From Bacteriovoracaceae bacterium UBA4097 (GTDB lineage Bacteria; Bdellovibrionota; Bacteriovoracia; Bacteriovoracales; Bacteriovoracaceae): a stretch of DNA of 30,354 nt. The stretch spans positions 1 through 30,354 of the forward strand of contig DFXX01000043.1 of NCBI GenBank assembly GCA_002381765.1, written 5' to 3'. The position numbers were made by a program, and so were the translations under genes. The number at the start of each line of letters is the position of its first letter. Position 1 is the stretch's first letter. Shown one piece after another: positions 9,801 through 17,339 of this stretch. The notes beneath the pieces were generated by a model. That model had not been told where the DNA came from, made no database searches, and saw only the letters and a list, made by a program, of their open reading frames with translations.

Positions 9801-11076
9801 CATCATGAAGTCTTCTGTTATTTATGAATGTTCAGTCAAGGCCCATCAGCAAACAGGACCGACAGCAAGACTGGTTGCTTACTTATCACTTAAACCTGAC
9901 TCACATTTTGATGAATTGTCCCTAAGAGAATCCTTAAAGAGAACGCTGCCAGCTTATATGCTTCCTGCTAAATACATAATTCTTCCCTCACTTCCCAAAA
10001 CCCATAACGGCAAGATCGATAAGAAGAAGCTTAAAGAAGATCTGGGAATTAAAAAGAATGTTTCCCAAAAGGCTTCTACTCAGACAACGGCAGCCCTTAT
10101 CGGTATATGGCAGGATGTATTAGGAGTAGAGGACATTGACGAGACTTCTAACTTTTTTACAGTTGGTGGGCACTCCATTGCTGCAGTAGAAATCTTTGGA
10201 ATTATCAATGATCGTTTTAAAATAAACCTGCCCATCGCGACTATCTTTGATGCTAACTCCATTCAGGAGCTGAGCTTTATCATCGAAAAAGGAATGGAAG
10301 AAAATCTACCCACAGCGTTTGACCTGACTTCCTTAAAAAATATTGTTGCGATAAAACCGCAAAGTACCAAATCAGCAGTCTTCTGTTTTCATGGAGTAGG
10401 GGGGAATGTCTTAAACTACTACCCACTCTCAAGCTGCGTCGGCGATAAAGCTTTCTATGGAGTGCAGTCTTTAGGAGTAAACGGAACTAGCTTTGGACCC
10501 GCTACCATTCCTGAGATGGCGAAACTTTATATTGAAGAAATGAGAAAGGTTCAGGCCAAGGGCCCATATATTTTATCCGGTGGCTCCATGGGTGGATTGA
10601 TTGCTTTAGAAGTAGCTCACCAGCTTCGCCAGGAAGGAGAGAAGATTAAATCTCTTATTATGTTTGACACCTTTGGGCCCGACTTCGATTCCTTGTTTAT
10701 CGTGAAAGATAATAAGTTTTCCCCTAGAAGACTCAGGCAGTCTTTCAAAGATAAATTTCAGAGCTTTAAACATGGAGTGAAATGTCATTACTATTCTGTT
10801 TTAAAGCGGCCACTTCCCCATGCACTTCTTTACCGCAATGTAGAAAGACAAAATCAACTTGCCCTTTATCTTTACAGACCCGAGACCTATCAAGGTGATT
10901 TGATCTTAATTAGAGCACCTATGCAGCCCAGAGGATTCTATGCCGACCCATATTTAGGTTGGAGAAAATGCATTGAAGGCAAAATAGAAGTAATTGAAGT
11001 CGAAGGCGAGCACGAGAGCTTTATAGAAAGCCCATCTTTAGCTGCTGCTTTCCAAAAAGTATTATCCAAAATCTAA
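6844..11076 (+). CDS. Non-ribosomal peptide synthetase, T-C-A-T-TE
   Basis: The 1410 residues read, in order: carrier domain (~40-110, FFSLGGHSI with Ser73 for phosphopantetheine); condensation domain (~128-560, intact HHIIWDG at 256-262); adenylation domain (~590-1065, FTSGSTGKPKG at 726-736, YGPTE at 863-867, TGDLA, GRSDDQVKIRGYRIE, and Lys1057 in NGKID); second carrier (~1075-1145, Ser1111 in VGGHSI); thioesterase (~1160-1410, Ser1248 in GGSMGG, probable Asp1275 and His1390). All catalytic motifs look intact. The specificity residues by eye are D772 I773 L776 A816 L838 G840 M862 V870 W871 K1057, closest to glycine codes. The enzyme should join whatever sits on the first carrier to one amino acid and release it. 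The start is uncertain: ATG 6844 has no good ribosome binding site, and ATG 6910 would also keep the first carrier. Confidence 0.93.
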   Translation: MDLSSIYNKALQSVIKKSAVFPMKLIIYLNTGLSVGNSQITDIIDELVNIWKRLLGQDHVEANENFFSLGGHSILAIELLNDIEEYFAVRLSMKDIVESPTIQELSLIISSQAKTAQPLDETIEINNMTAFPLTSGQKQVWGHSILNPGSLTHNISTALRIKKNLNLEVINKTIKYIVERQDVLRTRFITINGQPKQIIVPEQPYDIHFIDIQESDIARVLKEEISYSFDLEKDALLRVTFYRLGDEDYIFFFMVHHIIWDGLSNTMFFHEFNHVYNAFLNNTNPDLPILKVTFKEHSLREQTYLKSSIFKEQKHAWKELLYSPLPVLNLPTDNPRPEKINNKSKTIYFEINKGNLDRLESYVRSKHTSLYRLLFALYNVLLSKHSGETDIIVGTPIHGRNSSDIRRTCGYFINTLPVRSKIEKGDSFISNLYGIQESLKNSFANQTVPFDIIVQIANPIIDPGRTSLFQTLFVYLDITRELDVFEELNYEQIKADRSSTHTDIDFYLYKSRDKIEGVVEYREDLFQKETIENFIQSFHEIMDKVLKNDEALITEIINEDTSAPVYIEDKVAYDDFTDKKSFLGYFIDKALESPDAPAIYTNTSTLSYVELYSKAKRIAHRLKENRIGKGHLVAVSCSRNENLIISLLGVLMSGAGYVPLDPSLPDDRIQYMLERSASSAIFIEKKLQTKFKLNVHTFYIDETLLASDSTAPIESPDLSDTCYVIFTSGSTGKPKGVEISHLNVLNFLLSMQRTPGFSSKDKLLSVTTFSFDISVLEFFLPLISGGSVYLASEDDVTDGEKLLNLIKSEAITYMQATPSTWRLMLASNWKRTDTLTVLCGGEAFTKELSDKLVSNSKSAWNMYGPTETTVWSTIKKLELSDKKVLIGSPIANTSVYVLDDYLCPVPAGKTGNLYISGLGLAKGYFGDEVQTAKRFVPNPFRKNEKMYFTGDLARHEADGQIECLGRSDDQVKIRGYRIELAEIEDVIMKSSVIYECSVKAHQQTGPTARLVAYLSLKPDSHFDELSLRESLKRTLPAYMLPAKYIILPSLPKTHNGKIDKKKLKEDLGIKKNVSQKASTQTTAALIGIWQDVLGVEDIDETSNFFTVGGHSIAAVEIFGIINDRFKINLPIATIFDANSIQELSFIIEKGMEENLPTAFDLTSLKNIVAIKPQSTKSAVFCFHGVGGNVLNYYPLSSCVGDKAFYGVQSLGVNGTSFGPATIPEMAKLYIEEMRKVQAKGPYILSGGSMGGLIALEVAHQLRQEGEKIKSLIMFDTFGPDFDSLFIVKDNKFSPRRLRQSFKDKFQSFKHGVKCHYYSVLKRPLPHALLYRNVERQNQLALYLYRPETYQGDLILIRAPMQPRGFYADPYLGWRKCIEGKIEVIEVEGEHESFIESPSLAAAFQKVLSKI

Positions 11077-11156
11077 CTTAGACATATCACTTTCTGTTTG
11101 AATTATCAAACACCCTAAGATACTTAGAAATCCTCAACGATTACTAAGGATAGGAT

Positions 11157-11474
11157 ATGAAATTTATTATTTGTTTTCTTTTTCTGATCCCACTCGCAAA
11201 CGCAACAGATCTCTGCTCCCGATATGAAGCCAGGCCACGCTACACTAAAGCTCTTCAAGTTGTTGCTAACTTTATGAACTTAGAGTTTCAGGAACTATGT
11301 CGCTTAGAAGATGTTCTGGATATTGAAGTTCAACCGAGCCGTATTGTAACAAGAGAGGGAGAGGTCATTCCTCATGTTCAGGTTCAGCTTCATAGGGCCT
11401 ATACAAGTTGTATCTTCATGGTGAATGACGAAGATGGATCGATCTCCAATCATCGCTGCTATTCAGGCTTCTAA
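11157..11474 (+). CDS. Small secreted hypothetical protein with cysteines
   Basis: The 105-residue product has a short Sec signal peptide (MKFIICFLFLIPLANA, cleavage before TDLC). AAGGATAGG directly precedes the ATG, a good ribosome binding site. The mature protein is about 89 residues with four cysteines (DLCSR, ELCRL, TSCIF, HRCYS), suggesting two disulfides in the periplasm or outside the cell. No family is recognised. The last four bases overlap the end of the convergent membrane-protein gene. It lies 80 bases after the NRPS gene, separated by a weak 6-bp hairpin (11096-11111), so co-transcription with the NRPS is possible but unproven. Confidence 0.7.
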   Translation: MKFIICFLFLIPLANATDLCSRYEARPRYTKALQVVANFMNLEFQELCRLEDVLDIEVQPSRIVTREGEVIPHVQVQLHRAYTSCIFMVNDEDGSISNHRCYSGF

Positions 11475-12610
11475 AGATACTTCTTCATAAGAGCGTTATC
11501 TTTTCTCCAGATTACATTATCAATAATGTAATGATGAATATTTAAAAAGATTTGAAAGCAAAACATAAAGACGGTCGCTCCAAGTAGGGGCGACGTTTCT
11601 ATGCTCTTATCAAGAAGATTTGGTACGTAATCCCAAGCAAGAAATCCCGTTACAAAGGCCAGTCCAAAGAAGGTAGCTACCTTCTTCACAAAGATAGCTC
11701 GTCTCTCTGAATCACTTTTTGCCATTTGACCAGCTTCAACCGAAGCCTTGTTTTTAACAAAGACATTGGTAAACAAGAGATACTGTAAAGAATGAAAGAA
11801 AGGAATCATGTAGAAATAATGCTGATGATAGAAAGTAGGGATGTACCACGCAAAGATTGTAACTATCGCTGTCCAGGCACTTAAAGGCATGATCTTCCCG
11901 TCATTTACATATCTCTTCACCATCAGACCCACAAATGAAGTGGCAGCAAGGGCCGTTATCCAGTAAGAGGCATTAAGCCACATCACATCTAGACCAAGGG
12001 TCGCATAAGTAATGCCATATAGATCATGATGATTGACGGCGTATGAATTGGCGGAGAAAAAAGACATTCCCCATACCGAATACATCGTAAACCAAAGAGC
12101 ACGACTTTCTGTTTTATTGAAATAAAATTTCTTCTTAGCACTCGAGACCATTACGCAACCGTAAATCTGTTTTACATAATGATGTCCCACCAAAAAGAAC
12201 ATGAGATTAGCGGCATAACCCATATAAGAAGGATTAAACTTTTCTAGAGAATAATAGGTCACAAAACCAAGAGCCGAAATCAAAGCGATCGGAGCAATGA
12301 TCCCTGCCCAGGTAAACTTGATATTGGTTAGGATCTCTTTTCTATAATTTCCATAAAGGAGAAGATAAGACGACATAAAATGAGGAAAGTTAATCACAAA
12401 GCTCGCATAGAACATGACCCAACCAATCTTTGAAGTACTGGCGCTGGAATCTACTAAGAGATGCATGGCCACAAAGAAGATGATACTGAGCCCACCCATT
12501 AACAGGACATCGAGCACCGGTCCGGCCAGGTATTCCTGTTGCTTATGCTCGTTTTCGAGGAGTTGAAGGGATGGTTGTTTTTGAGTGTTTTTTAATTTTA
12601 ATGCTTCCAT
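11471..12610 (-). CDS. Polytopic membrane protein with conserved-looking histidine clusters
   Basis: The 379-residue protein has about nine to ten predicted membrane helices. Histidines recur at helix ends: NFPHF (H77), GHHYVKQ (H143, H144), NHH (H194, H195), YHQHYFY (H262, H264), FFHSLQY (H273) and NIHHYIID (H359, H360). This arrangement recalls membrane di-iron or haem-type enzymes and the Brp/Blh carotenoid-cleavage family, but I cannot assign it to either. The N-terminal ~25 residues are hydrophilic, with no cleavable signal. It lies 68 bases downstream of the deamidase-like gene on the same strand, without a visible terminator between them. No clear ribosome binding site is seen before the ATG. 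Confidence 0.75.
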   Translation of the reverse strand: MEALKLKNTQKQPSLQLLENEHKQQEYLAGPVLDVLLMGGLSIIFFVAMHLLVDSSASTSKIGWVMFYASFVINFPHFMSSYLLLYGNYRKEILTNIKFTWAGIIAPIALISALGFVTYYSLEKFNPSYMGYAANLMFFLVGHHYVKQIYGCVMVSSAKKKFYFNKTESRALWFTMYSVWGMSFFSANSYAVNHHDLYGITYATLGLDVMWLNASYWITALAATSFVGLMVKRYVNDGKIMPLSAWTAIVTIFAWYIPTFYHQHYFYMIPFFHSLQYLLFTNVFVKNKASVEAGQMAKSDSERRAIFVKKVATFFGLAFVTGFLAWDYVPNLLDKSIETSPLLGATVFMFCFQIFLNIHHYIIDNVIWRKDNALMKKYL

Positions 12611-12678
12611 GATGAAATATTCGGATTCTCATCAAAGATCTTGATCAAAAATAAAAATAAAAATGAAAGTGAACTTTC

Positions 12679-14370
12679 TTACCTGGCCAATCTCTTTTGA
12701 GCGGCCAGGGCACTTGCTTCTTCTCTAAAGGTTCCCATAAGGTCAGTGAAGTAACCCTCGAAATCGGGAGAGGTAAACTTGGCTTTATTATATTTGAGGG
12801 CACTAGAAGGTCCGAACCTCTTTGGTTCAGTATCAAAGATCCGCATATTGCCTTCAGAGTCAAACTTCTTCATTTCTTTATACCAGCTCTCAACTGGCAT
12901 TGCTCTTCCCATGATGGGATCTATGGCATGCCACTTGCCTTTATTATCTCTTACCACCGTCGTTACATGATATCGCCATTCCGTATCGCCGGTCTTTAAA
13001 TTACCTAGCGCCCAAACTTTTCTAACGGAATCTTTATCAAGACCATTGGCCAGGGCCTTGATGTGAGCTGTCGTGGCCCTTCCAAAGCAATAACCCATTC
13101 CTGGAGAATTTTTACTATAATTATTGGCCATGGCAAGTGAAGCTACGGGATGATTGGAGACTTGCTGATAAAGTTGTCTGACTTCATCATCATCTAGCCC
13201 AGCTTTTCTTTTGGTATTAATTTTTGCAGGGAGATTGTCCAGAGCAAGCAGTACCTGATTATTTTCCTTAAGAGACATTTCAGGAGTTCCTCGATCGATA
13301 TCAAAGAGATTGGTTTTAAGCATCATCTCGGTCTCTTTGATCTTATCCTGTCTCTTCTTTAGCGCTTTTTGGACATTAGAAAACTTGGCCGTTTTTAAAA
13401 CAGACTGAAGCGCATTCTTAATATTTATGAGTGCACCACTGGCGGCAACTCCCGCAGTTAAGTAGGTCAAGATAACTCCACCACCGATGGTACCAAGCAC
13501 TTCGCAAGCTAGCTTTGTCTTGGTTAAGGGGTCTAGAGCATCAAAAGCAGTATAAAGGCCACGCGCCTCGTTTTCAAAATCTGCAAAGAATTTTTTACTG
13601 GCATCCCAAAGCTTACTACCACTTTCCCAATATTTTTTTCCGGTTTCGATGGGGCTCGTAATAAATTCTCCCGCAGCTTTAAGGGTATCGGTCACTACGC
13701 CACCGCTTCCATTCCATACACCCTTGACTGCACTAAAGGCGCATCCAGTAAGATGTTGCATCGGTGTTGCTATCTCATCAGCGATCTCTTCTCCTGACTT
13801 TGATAGATGAGATATTTCACTGGTACTCATAATCGCAGGGTCGCATTCCGGATCAACTTCTGCATAGGCAGAGCTTATCAATTCAAATCGACTATTCTTC
13901 TGCTCCACGGAGGAGGTAAAACTCGATTTTAAACTAGAAAATATCCATGAGGCATTTTCCCAGTGCCCGGACTTAACCAGCACTGCTAAAATAAGTCCAT
14001 TGGGCTGCCTAATATGAGCTAAATAACCATTATCAATCTGCACGATGTTTTCTAATAGGGAAGAATCGCTGGGTGTTACGCCGGCCTTAATCATGACTGT
14101 CGTTTCACCATTTGCTCCTGAATAGATACGATCCATGGTTTCCAAGGACGTGGGCTTATCAAATAACCCCTTAGGCAGAAAGACTTGGTAGAGCTCTCTG
14201 GTAGCAAAGAAATGATCCAGCCGCGACACCAATGAGTTTACATCCCGCTCCTTATGAGCATGACTCTGAACTGAATAGGTAAAGTTAGGACCTTCAGCGG
14301 GAGAATCGGCAAAACTTGACAATGAAACTAAGGTAAAAATGAGGCTACATATTTTTGAAAGCTTATTCAT
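12679..14370 (-). CDS. Secreted protein with C-terminal protein-glutaminase-like (deamidase) domain
   Basis: The 563-residue protein starts with a Sec signal peptide (cleavage near SSFA-DSP). An N-terminal region of unknown fold (~30-190) is followed by a helical middle with a hydrophobic Gly/Ala-rich stretch (GGGVILTYLTAGVAASGALI, ~290-312). The C-terminal ~150 residues carry GYCFGRATTAH (C428), EWRYHVTTVV (H468) and GKWHAIDP (D484), then MPVESWYKEM. The order and spacing (40 and 16 residues) match the Cys-His-Asp triad of Chryseobacterium protein-glutaminase and the Gln_deamidase family (W-x-Y-H-V ... h-I-D-P). Predicted activity is deamidation of glutamine side chains in proteins, outside the cytoplasm. 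A cysteine-protease or transglutaminase-like activity is the alternative. The start context is weak. Confidence 0.75.
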   Translation of the reverse strand: MNKLSKICSLIFTLVSLSSFADSPAEGPNFTYSVQSHAHKERDVNSLVSRLDHFFATRELYQVFLPKGLFDKPTSLETMDRIYSGANGETTVMIKAGVTPSDSSLLENIVQIDNGYLAHIRQPNGLILAVLVKSGHWENASWIFSSLKSSFTSSVEQKNSRFELISSAYAEVDPECDPAIMSTSEISHLSKSGEEIADEIATPMQHLTGCAFSAVKGVWNGSGGVVTDTLKAAGEFITSPIETGKKYWESGSKLWDASKKFFADFENEARGLYTAFDALDPLTKTKLACEVLGTIGGGVILTYLTAGVAASGALINIKNALQSVLKTAKFSNVQKALKKRQDKIKETEMMLKTNLFDIDRGTPEMSLKENNQVLLALDNLPAKINTKRKAGLDDDEVRQLYQQVSNHPVASLAMANNYSKNSPGMGYCFGRATTAHIKALANGLDKDSVRKVWALGNLKTGDTEWRYHVTTVVRDNKGKWHAIDPIMGRAMPVESWYKEMKKFDSEGNMRIFDTEPKRFGPSSALKYNKAKFTSPDFEGYFTDLMGTFREEASALAAQKRLAR

Positions 14371-14562
14371 GCACTTAGTTTAGCAAGCCTTGATATTTGC
14401 CATAAGTCAGGCAAAGAATTCTGGGGTAATCTACCCATTAAATGAGTCATTATCCCCCTTCTTTTTATGAGATGTGATTCAAGTTCCTGAAAACCCCTCT
14501 GATTGAACTGGTCTTCTACTTGCTTAACTACTTGTACCAATTAACTAGCGAAGGAGAACAAC

Positions 14563-14832
14563 GTGAAAGTTAATTTACTCAGTATTTGTTTTGTTATTTT
14601 TTCAGTCCTACTGGTTCAGGCAACAGTGTTTGCCGAAGAAGACAAATCGGAAGCGACTAAACAGAAAATGGAAGAGATGGGTAGCGATACTGGCCGAGGG
14701 GCCAAGAAGGCCTGGAGAGGGGCAAAGGACAAGGCCTGTGACATGGTTGACGGCAAGATGGAATGCGCTGGACAAAAAGCTAAGCATTCAATTCAAAACG
14801 GCGTGGACAAAGTCGAAGATGCCGTTGATTAA
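14563..14832 (+). CDS. Small secreted charged helical protein
   Basis: The start is a GTG at 14563 with AAGGAG six bases upstream (14551-14556), a strong ribosome binding site. The 89-residue product has a signal peptide ending in TVFA before EEDKSEA. The mature ~65 residues are rich in Lys, Asp, Glu and Ala, lack prolines, and show amphipathic repeats (GAKKAWRGAKDKACDMVDGK, ECAGQKAKHSIQNGVDKVED) with two cysteines. It resembles small periplasmic stress-type helical proteins in general character only; the family is not recognised. Its downstream gap contains an inverted repeat (14876-14914) and the leader of the fibre gene. Confidence 0.7.
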   Translation: MKVNLLSICFVIFSVLLVQATVFAEEDKSEATKQKMEEMGSDTGRGAKKAWRGAKDKACDMVDGKMECAGQKAKHSIQNGVDKVEDAVD

Positions 14833-14875
14833 AAATGATCTTTATTTAAACAGGCGCTTATCAGGCCCCTGTAAT

Positions 14876-14914
14876 TTTGTGAAAACGTCCACAAGTTAAC
14901 TTTTTTTTCACAAA
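14876..14914. repeat. Inverted repeat between the small secreted protein gene and the fibre gene
   Basis: Perfect 10-bp arms TTTGTGAAAA (14876-14885) and TTTTCACAAA (14905-14914) flank a 19-base spacer. It could be an AT-rich hairpin closing the upstream transcript, because a run of eight T falls at 14901-14908, or a protein-binding operator just ahead of the fibre promoter. Confidence 0.45.
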
Positions 14915-14919
14915 TTGTG

Positions 14920-14965
14920 CCTCGGCTTAATATTTCGTCTTATGATGACGAAAAGATTACCGAGG
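14920..14965 (+). promoter_or_regulatory. Long inverted repeat that contains the fibre gene's ribosome binding site
   Basis: Arms pair in three blocks: CCTCGG (14920-14925) with CCGAGG (14960-14965), TAAT (14928-14931) with ATTA (14956-14959), and TTTCGTC (14933-14939) with GACGAAA (14947-14953). The loop is TTATGAT. The 3' arm includes GAGG (14962-14965), the ribosome binding site seven bases before the ATG at 14973. The loop also contains TATGAT (14941-14946), a good -10 hexamer, without a convincing -35. The element is therefore either an RNA hairpin that hides the ribosome binding site, or, if transcription starts within it, a DNA operator around a promoter. Confidence 0.55.
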
Positions 14966-14972
14966 TATAGAA

Positions 14973-17339
14973 ATGAAAACACATGCTTTTTGCCTGTTCA
15001 CCCTAATTCTTATAAGCAGCTGTCTCCCGGCCGGGATGTTAACCGTCTCTTATAAAAAAGATCTTCCCAGCGTCAACTCGGTAGAGGTTCAAAGTCAGGG
15101 TCTGATTATTCAAGGTAAGAACCTAGAATCGATTACGAGTGTTAAACTCACTGGAACCACTCAGCATAATTTTATCATTCAGCATTCCTCTCCTTCTAGA
15201 GCTGTTTTAAAAGCTAAGTCCTCCCTAAGTATCCTGACTCAAGAAGTTTTAAATCTCATTATTTCTTCAGCTCACGGGGATGTGAGCTTTCCGATTTCTT
15301 TCGAATTACAAAACGGGCAAGTCACCGCTTCCAAACTTCATTCCATGGGTGCCACTTCGGGACAGGTACTTCAATACAATGGATTAAACTGGGCACCAGC
15401 AGACTTAAGCCTTAGTGGTAGTGGTGGGTCCACTTACGTCGGAACTTACAACGCTTCTACCAATAGCCCCGATATTTTAGCTATTGGTGGTCCAGAGGGC
15501 TCGTTCTATATAACATCAGTCGCTGGTGTTCAAAATTTCGGTTCAGGCCCTCTTTCATTCAATGTTGGTGATTGGATAATTTTTAATGGGAGCGAATGGG
15601 AAAGAATACCTATCGGAACGGCAGCAATTCCTAATCCATGGATTGTAAACGGCAGTCATACTTACTATCCAACTGGGAATGTGGGGATAGGTGTGAACAA
15701 TCCATCGGTAACCTTGGACTTGGGAGCAAGAACTGACGCCATAAAAATACCATCAGGAACAACAGCTGAACGCCCAGCAACTCCGAGTAACGGCCTTCTA
15801 AGATTTAATAGTGAAAATAATAAGTTTGAAATTTTTTCTTCCGGCAGCTGGAGAGACCTAACAACTGCAGCAACAGGAGGAGGATATCTTTCCGAAGATG
15901 GGGGAACGATATCGGGCTCCTTAACCGTCTCATCAGGAGGAGCAAGTATCACGGGAGGAATCAATGCTAATAACGGAAGCATTATCAACGCCTCAACGGT
16001 TATCGGATCAAGTGCACTGACGGTTGCGGCAGGTGGGACGAATCAGAATCTGGCCCTTAACGCTTCTGGTACTGGCTCTGTCAATATTGGCTCCGGAAGT
16101 GGAACATCCCTTTCGGTTCTCTCAAATGGGCAAGTAGGAATAGGAACTACGAATCCGGGAGCGCGGCTTCATGTCATGAATACAATAGCCTTGGAAAATA
16201 GTAGCGCCAACGCAGAAGGTGGTGTTTTGAGTTTCTGGAAATCACGAAACTATACTAGAACTAACAACAACGACGATCTAGGCTCCATCAATTTTTATGG
16301 GCATGACGGAACTTCCATTCAAAGATCGTCCTTCATACTTTCTAGTGTCGAAGGCACACCAACAACTGGCTCAGTGCCAGGTAGTCTCTCCTTTCACACC
16401 ACCTCAGTTACGGGTCTAAACAGTTCAGAAAAAATGAGAATTACCGCCAATGGGAATGTTGGTATTGGGACCACCACTCCTTTAAATAAGCTAGAGGTTG
16501 TGGATGAGTGGGATGCCGGAATAAGATATTCGATGTTCAGAACTTACCCAACTGATATACGCCTCTTCAAAGGGCGGGGAACTCCAGCAGCTCCAACTGC
16601 GGTACAGAGTGGAGATAATATTGGAGGTCTGCAGTTTTATGGCTATCACAATGGCAGCTCTCCAACCACTAGAAGTGCGGCTTTTGAAGTGCAGGCTATG
16701 GAAAACTTTACCTCTACAGCGAAAGGAGCTGATATCTTGATTAGAACGGCATCCATAGGAGCAAATACTGCTGATGAGAAAGTGAGGATTCGAAGTAATG
16801 GGAATGTTGGAATTGGCATCTCGGTTCCCTTGGAAAAGCTATCGGTCGTTGGCGATATCAGAACCACAGGTTGTTTGTATTATAACGGAGGAAGCACAGG
16901 TGTATGTGCCTCAGACGAAAAAATTAAAGAAGAAATAGAAGATTTCTCACTTGGTCTAGACGAGTTAATGGGTATAAGGCCAGTATATTTCAAATATAAC
17001 GGCAAGGGAGGATTTGCCAAGAGCACCACTCCGCAGCTGGGTTTTATTGCACAAGAAGTTGAAAAAGCCGCTCCTCAACTGGTTATCACAAAAAAAGTAA
17101 AACTGAATCCTGGTGATAAATTGGAAACAGAAATTAAGGCGGTAGACTATGGAGCCTTTACATACTTGATCATCAACTCCATAAAAGAACTCACCTCTAC
17201 TGTTTTTGAAGATAAAAAAATTTTAAAAGAAACGATTGCAAACATTCAACAAGAGGCAAATGATCTTAGGCAAGAAAACAAAGCATTAAAGGATTATCTT
17301 TGTCGCAAGGATAGTAAAGCCGAATTTTGCTCTCGATAA
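14973..17339 (+). CDS. Lipoprotein trimeric-fibre-like protein with C-terminal Peptidase_S74 chaperone
   Basis: The 788 residues begin with a lipoprotein signal (LISSC, C17) and an IPT-like beta domain (~28-110). A repetitive Gly/Asn/Ser-rich stalk contains four GNVGIG-type units (residues 235, 386, 494 and 610), as in phage tail fibres and bacterial adhesive fibres. The C-terminal ~140 residues are an intramolecular chaperone of endosialidase type (Peptidase_S74). ASDEKIKEEI holds Ser647 and Lys652, the spacing of the self-cleaving Ser-Lys dyad, and QLGFIAQEVEKAAPQLV and a terminal coiled coil follow. I infer trimerisation, then release of the chaperone by cleavage before Ser647, leaving a lipid-anchored surface fibre. 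Fibres of this kind act in prey recognition in Bdellovibrio. There is no phage context here. Confidence 0.9.
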   Translation: MKTHAFCLFTLILISSCLPAGMLTVSYKKDLPSVNSVEVQSQGLIIQGKNLESITSVKLTGTTQHNFIIQHSSPSRAVLKAKSSLSILTQEVLNLIISSAHGDVSFPISFELQNGQVTASKLHSMGATSGQVLQYNGLNWAPADLSLSGSGGSTYVGTYNASTNSPDILAIGGPEGSFYITSVAGVQNFGSGPLSFNVGDWIIFNGSEWERIPIGTAAIPNPWIVNGSHTYYPTGNVGIGVNNPSVTLDLGARTDAIKIPSGTTAERPATPSNGLLRFNSENNKFEIFSSGSWRDLTTAATGGGYLSEDGGTISGSLTVSSGGASITGGINANNGSIINASTVIGSSALTVAAGGTNQNLALNASGTGSVNIGSGSGTSLSVLSNGQVGIGTTNPGARLHVMNTIALENSSANAEGGVLSFWKSRNYTRTNNNDDLGSINFYGHDGTSIQRSSFILSSVEGTPTTGSVPGSLSFHTTSVTGLNSSEKMRITANGNVGIGTTTPLNKLEVVDEWDAGIRYSMFRTYPTDIRLFKGRGTPAAPTAVQSGDNIGGLQFYGYHNGSSPTTRSAAFEVQAMENFTSTAKGADILIRTASIGANTADEKVRIRSNGNVGIGISVPLEKLSVVGDIRTTGCLYYNGGSTGVCASDEKIKEEIEDFSLGLDELMGIRPVYFKYNGKGGFAKSTTPQLGFIAQEVEKAAPQLVITKKVKLNPGDKLETEIKAVDYGAFTYLIINSIKELTSTVFEDKKILKETIANIQQEANDLRQENKALKDYLCRKDSKAEFCSR

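Noticed and set aside
11096..11111. GTTTGA-ATTA-TCAAAC hairpin after the NRPS gene
   Set aside because: The stem is AT-rich and only 6 bp, with no T-run, so it is too weak to call a terminator.
12645..12999. Several open frames overlapping the 3' end of the deamidase-like gene
   Set aside because: The main frame carries conserved catalytic motifs here; the others have no start signals or known features.
14973..17339. Prophage tail-fibre module
   Set aside because: No other phage genes are nearby, and the protein has a lipoprotein signal, which tail fibres lack.
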